Origin: Pseudomonadota bacterium | Lineage (GTDB): Bacteria; Pseudomonadota; Gammaproteobacteria; UBA1113 | Direction: 5' to 3' | Length of the DNA stretch: 64,000 nucleotides | Assembly (NCBI GenBank): GCA_021778015.1 | Contig: JAJYCX010000003.1 | Location: 57,026-121,025, forward strand | Part shown: positions 58,744-64,000 of the stretch, in pieces | How positions within the stretch are numbered: position 1 is the first letter of the stretch | Layout of the letters: each line of letters begins with the position of its first letter | The notes under the pieces: model-generated | What the model saw: only the letters and a program-made list of their open reading frames with translations | Told to the model about the DNA's origin: nothing | Databases searched by the model: none | Program-made: the position numbers and the translations under genes

Positions 58744-59247
58744 ATGTCAGCAAAAAACGACGATGTTAAAAACTTTTTGGATTCACTTATGGGTAGCCTT
58801 TCGAGTATATTTGCGCCTGCCTATGTTGTCCAGGCTCGAGAGGTATCTAATTATCGCCATAATGATACGGTCCAATTACAAGATCTTAGTTACAAAAGCG
58901 CAATTGATTTGATTGATAATGAAATTAATAAATTAAAAAGGGCTGCAGCACTAGGGAGCCGTGATGACAAACCAGTAAAACAATACAGCTTAGAAAAAGA
59001 AGTTTTGACCCGGTTAAGAGATGCCATCAGTGAGAGTAAAAAACCTCTTCAGACTATTGAGAAATTAGAAAATGTTCCGCTTGACGTAAAAGTTAAAGTA
59101 CAATATGAAGGCAAAATGGAAGAAAAGACCGAGAAAACGACAATGGCTAAGATACTAGATAGATGTGTCCTCACAAATGGGTTTTTAGATAAGCTTAAAA
59201 ACAGTTTACCTCCAGCTCAACCCCGTCATAGCTTTAGCTCTAGGTAA
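58744..59247 (+). CDS. Hypothetical protein, 167 residues
   Basis: The product is soluble and helix-rich, with a charged middle (about 55-110) and a basic Pro/Ser C-terminus (PRHSFSSR). No signal peptide, membrane segment or known motif is visible. The segment VKVKVQYEGKMEEKTEK near 117-133 is a possible beta hairpin. It is clearly a real gene, with its own strong promoter, GAGGGT before the ATG and an intrinsic terminator after the stop. It sits among repeats in an accessory region and is a monocistronic unit. The function cannot be guessed. Confidence 0.7.
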   Translation: MSAKNDDVKNFLDSLMGSLSSIFAPAYVVQAREVSNYRHNDTVQLQDLSYKSAIDLIDNEINKLKRAAALGSRDDKPVKQYSLEKEVLTRLRDAISESKKPLQTIEKLENVPLDVKVKVQYEGKMEEKTEKTTMAKILDRCVLTNGFLDKLKNSLPPAQPRHSFSSR

Positions 59248-59258
59248 AGCTCTACTAT

Positions 59259-59286
59259 AAGAAAGTGGCATTAATGCCACTTTCTT
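59259..59286 (+). terminator. Rho-independent terminator after the 167-residue protein gene
   Basis: AAGAAAGTGGCATT and its perfect inverse AATGCCACTTTCTT form a 28-bp palindrome, followed by ATTTCTTATTTTT. It also lies at the 3' side of the convergent DoxX gene. Confidence 0.8.
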
Positions 59287-59319
59287 ATTTCTTATTTTTA
59301 GCGCTTTATTCCTTGAACC

Positions 59320-59811
59320 CTATCTAGCACAAAGTTTCTGACTTAATTTGGCATCTAATGACCAAATTCCCGCTCCACGAATAAGCAAATAAATTGATCC
59401 TAAAAGCATCGTGATGTCAGGACGAATTTCATGCATCATGCTCCAAAAACCATAGCGTGCCAGCGGCGCTACATGAAATATCCACCAGTCATGTCCTAAA
59501 AGGATTGGGATTTTAGTGGATATAATGGCAGCTATCATGTCAAATAGAATAACAAGGGATGCTAGGCGCGTAAATAAACCGACTAATATTAAAACGCCAC
59601 ACACTATTTCAACCAAGCCAATAAATGGTCCTAAAAGATTAGGGTATGGAATACCAATGTGCATAAATCGGCCGCTACCCAGAATGTCCGCAAAAAGGAA
59701 CTTTTGAATTCCTTCGGGAATAAAAACGACGGCCATCAGAAGTCGAATTATGATTGTAGCTGCAGAATCATCCGTTTTAGTAATGCAGTAAAATAGTTTA
59801 CAAGATTGCAT
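59320..59811 (-). CDS. DoxX family membrane protein
   Basis: From ATG 59811 the product has 163 residues with four membrane segments. The DoxX core is visible: IIIRLLMAVVFIPEGIQKF near the first helix, then GPFIGLVEIVCGVLILVGLFTRLAS and MIAAIISTKIPILLG. Family members are small quinone- or redox-associated membrane proteins whose exact role is mostly unknown. ATG 59895 would add a polar extension, while GGAG lies eight bases before ATG 59811. The gene is divergent from the RG-repeat gene. Confidence 0.88.
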   Translation of the reverse strand: MQSCKLFYCITKTDDSAATIIIRLLMAVVFIPEGIQKFLFADILGSGRFMHIGIPYPNLLGPFIGLVEIVCGVLILVGLFTRLASLVILFDMIAAIISTKIPILLGHDWWIFHVAPLARYGFWSMMHEIRPDITMLLGSIYLLIRGAGIWSLDAKLSQKLCAR

Positions 59812-59966
59812 GTGATTTTCTCCATAAATTGAATGAAAAGTTGTCTGTTTTGAAACTATATAGTAACACAAAGAGTTGTTTTTTCTAACGTGCAATATGT
59901 AGATCTAGCGCATCATTTTGAATGATGCTATCCTGGAATCCATATTGTTAATGATGGAGATTTGAA

Positions 59967-61880
59967 TTGAAAAAACAATCTTTCGGTATAGGAGAGCATA
60001 TATATCCAGCCCTCGTCGGTCGTGGTCGTGGTCGTGGTCGTGGCCGCGGTCGTAGTCCCGAAGTAGTTGTAGAGAATCCTCTGGCATTTGCAAACAGATC
60101 CGAAAAACCTTTTGTTTTAAGCGCTGTTACAGCATTACTCAATTATAGGCATTCTCGTGAAAATGGAGAGCCACAAGATAACCTGGAAACATTTCCCAGT
60201 GCTGGTTTTGAAAATTTGAAAATTAGCAGCGTTACTAACAAACCCGGAGATTTTTGGCCAGATCAATCAGGGCGCTATTGGTGGCGCTTGACCTTAGAGG
60301 ATGGTAGCATTAATGAAGATTTTTCTTGGGCTGTAGATGAAAAGAATAGTTCAGGCTTCATTGTTTATGGTCCAAATGATGTTAAAATGGAAGGGTTTTC
60401 TTGGGAAGAAGAAGACTATCTTATGATATCTCACTACGTCAAATATACAGCGTGTGGGCCTATCTGGGAATGGATGGCAAGAAAAGATCGAAACCGTTCA
60501 GCGCGAATTGAAGGTACTCAACCGGGATATATTAGTGTTCCTCAAGGGCGTACTTGTCGTTATGATAGTAATATGGTTTTACCCAATGCACCTATTGCAG
60601 GATTATATAGCGATGACTTTTCAATTTGTTGCGCAGTCGTATTATATAAAAAAGACGATATAACTGGTCAGGTTAAAATCTCGTATACTCATGCAGATCA
60701 GCTTGTGAAATATACGCAAATACTACATGAATTACAGTGGATTGGAGTCGGTTCACAAATGTTCCTTTATTACAAAAGCGCTGCATTCGGAGGAGGTGTT
60801 TTAGAAGAAATACTAGATGATTTTGAGCCTGAGGCATTTGAACACAGAGAATGGGGAGATGGCAAAGATAATTTCGGCTTAGCCATAACATTGGATGGTG
60901 CGCCTAAGTGTTATTCTAGAGATAATCTACCCAAGCTAATTACTCACCCACAAGAATGGAGTATGATTGCTTTTTATCAGATAAATTTAGCCCTGTTCTT
61001 AATAGACAAACTCTCGGATAGAGATTCTAACTCTGATGAGAATTCTGATTCTGATGAACATTCTGATTCCGCTAATGTTTTACAAAGTCAAAGATTACTT
61101 TTTGATGGGTGCGCTTGGAGAGCGCCTTTACTTCATGATGAAAGCTTTATACCCAGCGCAGAGAAATTCTATGATCATGTATTTGCTCAGTTGCCCCCAG
61201 AAGAAGGTTTATCAGGGAAAATTGTTTCCCCAATAATATATCGTCATTTGGGGTCAAGACTCGGACTTGATATGCTTATTAATCTAACTAAAAGTTTCTT
61301 AATCTTGGCGGTAAAAAATAATTACCAATTATTATTCAATAACGAACTGGCTTATATTTTAAAAACGGCTAAAACTGAGGATGCTCCAAGAATCATTTTG
61401 GATTTAGTGGAAGACATAAGCGAAAGAGCAAAAGAAGATTTCACTTTCTTTTCTTCATTTGAAGGAAGGATAGATGAACTCCCTGTGTACTATAAAAGTG
61501 AAAAAACAATAAGTGAATTACTGGGGATTTATAAGTTATGTTTAAGATGGCGACAAAAAGATTCCCATATTGATATAGCATCCATGATACAAGATGAACA
61601 TCAAATGGGTCATGATATGCAACAATTTACTTCATCATCCAGTTCATCTTCGAGTTCATCTTCAACAATAGTCTCGCAGCTTGAATTTCAAGCTATTCAC
61701 GAAGAATATGCTCCAGATGCCGATAGTCAACGTCAACAATCTCCTACCAGGACAGCACCGAAGTATGCTACTTTCGCATACTCAGACAGCACTGTGCCAA
61801 AAGAAGAGGTTCGTTCATTAAACGCAGGCTCACTTTCTGCAGAAAAAGAGGAAGAACGCAAATCGCCTAGACAGGGTTAA
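59967..61880 (+). CDS. RG-repeat protein of unknown function, putative effector
   Basis: The product has 637 residues from TTG 59967, with GGAG seven bases upstream. Residues 18-29 are an uninterrupted run of RG dipeptides encoded by six copies of GGTCGT-type hexamers (60018-60053). A large domain of unknown type follows (about 70-560), with WWRLTLEDGS, WEEEDYLMISHYVKY and WIGVGSQMFLYYKS among its clearer stretches. Two low-complexity tracts interrupt it: Asp/Ser/Glu repeats near 351-370 and a Ser run near 555-567. No family is recognised. Arg-Gly repeats are common in eukaryotic RNA-binding proteins and rare in bacteria. Host action is only an inference. Confidence 0.65.
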   Translation: MKKQSFGIGEHIYPALVGRGRGRGRGRGRSPEVVVENPLAFANRSEKPFVLSAVTALLNYRHSRENGEPQDNLETFPSAGFENLKISSVTNKPGDFWPDQSGRYWWRLTLEDGSINEDFSWAVDEKNSSGFIVYGPNDVKMEGFSWEEEDYLMISHYVKYTACGPIWEWMARKDRNRSARIEGTQPGYISVPQGRTCRYDSNMVLPNAPIAGLYSDDFSICCAVVLYKKDDITGQVKISYTHADQLVKYTQILHELQWIGVGSQMFLYYKSAAFGGGVLEEILDDFEPEAFEHREWGDGKDNFGLAITLDGAPKCYSRDNLPKLITHPQEWSMIAFYQINLALFLIDKLSDRDSNSDENSDSDEHSDSANVLQSQRLLFDGCAWRAPLLHDESFIPSAEKFYDHVFAQLPPEEGLSGKIVSPIIYRHLGSRLGLDMLINLTKSFLILAVKNNYQLLFNNELAYILKTAKTEDAPRIILDLVEDISERAKEDFTFFSSFEGRIDELPVYYKSEKTISELLGIYKLCLRWRQKDSHIDIASMIQDEHQMGHDMQQFTSSSSSSSSSSSTIVSQLEFQAIHEEYAPDADSQRQQSPTRTAPKYATFAYSDSTVPKEEVRSLNAGSLSAEKEEERKSPRQG

Positions 61881-61940
61881 AGTTTTGGATCGAATGCTGA
61901 ACTCTAAAATCTCACGATACGATAGTTACTCGCGGAGCTC

Positions 61941-62075
61941 GTCATTGCTGTAAAGGTTAAACAGTTCGTTGACAAGTTTCAGCAAAGTCATCCTCGACGA
62001 AGTCGAGGATGACACAACTCTAGTCTGTAGTTGCTTGTAGCATTGAACCCGCATCTTGAAGTGTATTGGGTAGAT
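61941..62075. repeat. Repeat cluster with a minimal palindromic element
   Basis: At 61941 GTCATTGCTGTAAAGGTTAA repeats the left end of the composite element at 58114. At 61987-62013 GTCATCCTCGAC, GAA and GTCGAGGATGAC form a 27-bp near-perfect palindrome, an internally deleted form of the 88-bp family. The right outer arm at 62014-62075 matches 58388-58450. The rest of 61881-62465 shows no gene; ACACC at 62256 with GGTGTCTTTT is a weak terminator-like hairpin. Confidence 0.7.
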
Positions 62076-62386
62076 ACTGTGCAGTGATTAATATTGCCAT
62101 TGCGGTGAATCCGGACGGACCTCAAAAATTTTTTAAATTTTACAAGCAAGAGCATTATTGCTTGAATTTGACTCTATGTGGAAGTCTGTTAAAATTAGTC
62201 AACCTAAATATTAAGGTTCAAAATGCAAACAACAATGCTGTGCTATGTGACGCTAACACCTAGGGGTGTCTTTTCCAGCCACTTGCCAATATGAGCAGAA
62301 CTGGGGTAAAGGCTATCCTCAATATCGGAAACGTTAACTAGGCTTTTGCCCAGCACAGAGGGGTTCCAGCAAAGAAATTACAATCG

Positions 62387-62401
62387 TTAAGAAAACGTTA
62401 A
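62387..62401 (+). promoter_or_regulatory. Possible PmrA-type box before the methyltransferase gene
   Basis: TTAA-N7-TTAA (GTTAAGAAAACGTTAAT) matches the spacing of the CTTAAT-N5-CTTAAT PmrA box known from enterics and linked to effector genes in Legionella and Coxiella. The region is AT-rich, so chance occurrence is quite possible. A -10-like GATATA lies at 62411. Confidence 0.3.
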
Positions 62402-62465
62402 TAATTATATGATATAAGCGTGTCGTTTAGTAAGGTTTTTATAAATTAACATAAAGAGGTAGAAT

Positions 62466-63749
62466 ATGGCTGCGAATGGTAAACAAACTATTGATCAACA
62501 ACAGGATAAAAAACTAGAATGCTTAAACCCAAATACTCGCCCTGAATCCATTTTAAGAGCTATTGATTATAATGAGCGCCAAGCGGAAACGTTGCTGGGA
62601 ATGTATGTTTTCACGGGTGATACTCCTTATTATTGTAGTACGGGGAAATCTGTGTTGGACGTAACAGGGCGATTACCACCTCAGATAAATATAGAGAAAC
62701 TCATAAGCATTCTCTCAAGGAGAATACATGCTTCAGAAGGACAGTTTGACTTGTTAGATATAGGCACTGCGAGAGGCGGTATTTTAAGTCATTATCGCGA
62801 ACAATTTAATATTAATGCTATAGGGATTAGTTTACACAAATATCGAGATGAAGATGAAAACTATATTGTGGGTGATGCGCACAATTTAGATAAATTATTG
62901 AGAGCAGACCAAAAGTTTGATCTTATCCTTGGATTCAAGGTATATATGCACATGGTCGATCCGTGGGGCGCTTTAATTTCTGCTTATAGCAGGCTAAAGC
63001 CTAATGGTTTTCTAATTGCTGATGCGATTCCATTGAGGTCCAACATTCAAGTTGGTTTTATATTAAATTTTTTAAAAGAAAATGGTGTGGAACTATATGC
63101 TAACAATACATTCTTTTCGAATGAATTGAATGTATTGATATTGAAGAAAACCACTGAGTCGCTGCGCTTACCATTAAATTATCAAGGAGAATTAATTGAA
63201 AAATCATTCGCAGAGTATAAGTCCACAATAACCTATAACAGCCAATATTCAACAGAACCATACAATCCACCAAATTCAGCTGGAGCGATAGCGGAAAGTT
63301 TATACGCATTATTTAATATTAATAGCGGTAATATTTTTGATGATGTTAGGCTGTCAAAGACTTTTAGCAAAACAAAAAATATGGAGCAAAAAATTTCAGC
63401 CACACCATTCTGGGAACCGGCAGAACAGGAACTTCTAGAAAGATTGCATGATAGGATAATGAAAATCTTTGTTGAAAAAGAATTTGAGTTAAAAGAAGAT
63501 TCCTTAATGTATAAAATTTTACACCAACACAACTCGATTAAAGAGATGTTGGAAATGGCCATCCAATATAAAGACGAAAATTTTGATGTAAACGGTATCG
63601 AGCGCGCATTATATTTAGCGCTGCGTTATAACTATTCAGAAGAAAACTTTGGAGACATCAATAAAATTATTAATGACTTTGAGCAGTATATAGGTAAAAT
63701 ATATGATCAACCTAAACATTCTTCTGAACAATCATGCTGTCTTATGTAG
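62466..63749 (+). CDS. Class I SAM methyltransferase ending in a CAAX box, putative effector
   Basis: The 427-residue protein has a Rossmann-type methyltransferase domain at about 85-225. Motif I is LLDIGTARGGILSHY near 96-110, followed by ENYIVGDAHNLDKLL and DLILGFKVYMHMVDPWGAL. The substrate is unknown. The C-terminal part (about 250-420) is helical and unrecognised. It ends SEQSCCLM, so the last four residues CCLM fit a eukaryotic CaaX prenylation signal with a neighbouring Cys available for palmitoylation. AAAGAGGTAG precedes ATG 62466. Modification by a host is an inference from the tail. A hairpin follows at 63765-63792. Confidence 0.78.
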   Translation: MAANGKQTIDQQQDKKLECLNPNTRPESILRAIDYNERQAETLLGMYVFTGDTPYYCSTGKSVLDVTGRLPPQINIEKLISILSRRIHASEGQFDLLDIGTARGGILSHYREQFNINAIGISLHKYRDEDENYIVGDAHNLDKLLRADQKFDLILGFKVYMHMVDPWGALISAYSRLKPNGFLIADAIPLRSNIQVGFILNFLKENGVELYANNTFFSNELNVLILKKTTESLRLPLNYQGELIEKSFAEYKSTITYNSQYSTEPYNPPNSAGAIAESLYALFNINSGNIFDDVRLSKTFSKTKNMEQKISATPFWEPAEQELLERLHDRIMKIFVEKEFELKEDSLMYKILHQHNSIKEMLEMAIQYKDENFDVNGIERALYLALRYNYSEENFGDINKIINDFEQYIGKIYDQPKHSSEQSCCLM

Positions 63750-63764
63750 TTAGTTTGTCTTTTT

Positions 63765-63792
63765 GAGGAGGAACTTTTAATAGTTCCTTCTC
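63765..63792 (+). terminator. Hairpin after the methyltransferase gene
   Basis: GAGGAGGAACT (63765-63775) pairs with AGTTCCTTCTC (63782-63792), with one G-T wobble. The tract after it is not T-rich, so it is a weak terminator candidate. Confidence 0.45.
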
Positions 63793-63890
63793 AGCCTAGT
63801 TGCGTCCAGAGACAGTTTGGCTTATGATTGGCTAAGCCCAAAATACTTGTTTTCCACAGTACCATTTCTTTTCATTCAAGGTGATTGCCC

Positions 63891-64000
63891 ATGCTTAGTT
63901 ATCAACATGCCTATCATGCCGGAAGTTTTGCAGATGTTTTAAAACATGTCACTTTGTGTTTAATTTGTGATTACATGGGCCAAAAGGAGAAACCCTTATT
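63891..64000 (+). CDS. rlmJ: 23S rRNA (adenine-2030-N6)-methyltransferase RlmJ, 5' end only
   Basis: The last 110 bases encode MLSYQHAYHAGSFADVLKH followed by VTLCLICDYMGQKEKP, the N-terminus of RlmJ (E. coli MLSYRHSFHAGNHADVLKH). The enzyme methylates A2030 of 23S rRNA. The rest, including the catalytic motif, is outside the window. AAGGTGATTG lies before ATG 63891. Confidence 0.88.
   Translation, partial: MLSYQHAYHAGSFADVLKHVTLCLICDYMGQKEKPL

Noticed and set aside
60018-60053. Hexamer repeat as an on/off phase-variation switch
   Set aside because: The six-base unit keeps the reading frame, so slippage changes tract length only.
62066-62263. 65-codon frame between the RG-repeat and methyltransferase genes
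   Set aside because: No recognisable motif, and part of it is a repeat arm. Possible but unsupported.

Overview
The window looks like chromosomal DNA of a Legionellales gammaproteobacterium (Legionella/Coxiella/Rickettsiella-like), probably a host-associated or intracellular bacterium. The base composition is AT-rich. The housekeeping genes are of gammaproteobacterial type and several keep the usual local order (recA-recX-alaS, aspS-yebC-ruvC-ruvA-ruvB, lepA-lepB-rnc-era-recO, scpA-scpB-rluB, lolA-rarA-serS). Two tandem porins resemble the Legionella major outer membrane protein family. Scattered between these blocks are genes with eukaryote-like content: ankyrin repeats, a U-box joined to a Rab-like fold, Sel1 repeats and C-terminal CAAX boxes. 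The species cannot be fixed from the sequence alone.

Layout: 1-754 holds the 3' end of queE and mutH. 1005-3183 (minus) holds a ZIP metal transporter and a DegQ/DegP protease. 3465-9376 holds ppiD, recA, recX and alaS. 9415-11650 holds a lipoprotein, infA and trxB. 11765-20438 holds an ankyrin protein, an amino acid permease, a PLP trans-sulfuration enzyme, two tandem outer membrane proteins and a GNAT-like protein. 20538-24483 (minus) holds glnD and an M20 peptidase. 24595-27357 holds a small charged protein, a YihY protein, an FmdB zinc ribbon and a DUF502 protein. 27459-28652 is the U-box/Rab-like fusion. 28827-33603 is aspS to ruvB. 33710-34382 holds two small DUF1328-like membrane proteins. 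34763-36481 is a Sel1 protein. 36546-39733 holds lnt, ygfZ, sdhE and ygfX. 39979-41046 is a repetitive CAAX-box protein, followed by acs and a small membrane protein. 44103-52230 is a long housekeeping run from lepA to rluB, followed by an MFS transporter, a lipoprotein, lolA, rarA and serS. 58744-63749 is an accessory stretch (unknown protein, DoxX, RG-repeat protein, CAAX-box methyltransferase). The window ends inside rlmJ.

Nearly every gap between transcription units carries short non-coding repeats. There is an approximately 88-bp palindromic element (at least ten copies, one inserted inside another), a 210-260-bp MITE-like element with GTCATTGCGAGC ends (three copies), a composite element with 32-bp inverted ends, and a family of small hairpins. 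One repeat at 781-1025 supplies the last codons and stop of the ZIP transporter.

The most interesting material is the putative effector set. It includes a U-box fused to a degenerate Rab-like GTPase fold, and three unrelated proteins (a GNAT-like protein, a beta-helix-like repeat protein and a methyltransferase) that end in CTIQ, CAVM and CCLM, all of which fit a eukaryotic prenylation signal. It also includes an ankyrin protein with a basic N-terminus resembling a nuclear localisation signal and an RG-dipeptide-repeat protein. No secretion system lies in the window, so export to a host is an inference. No tRNA, rRNA, CRISPR array or intact insertion sequence was seen.
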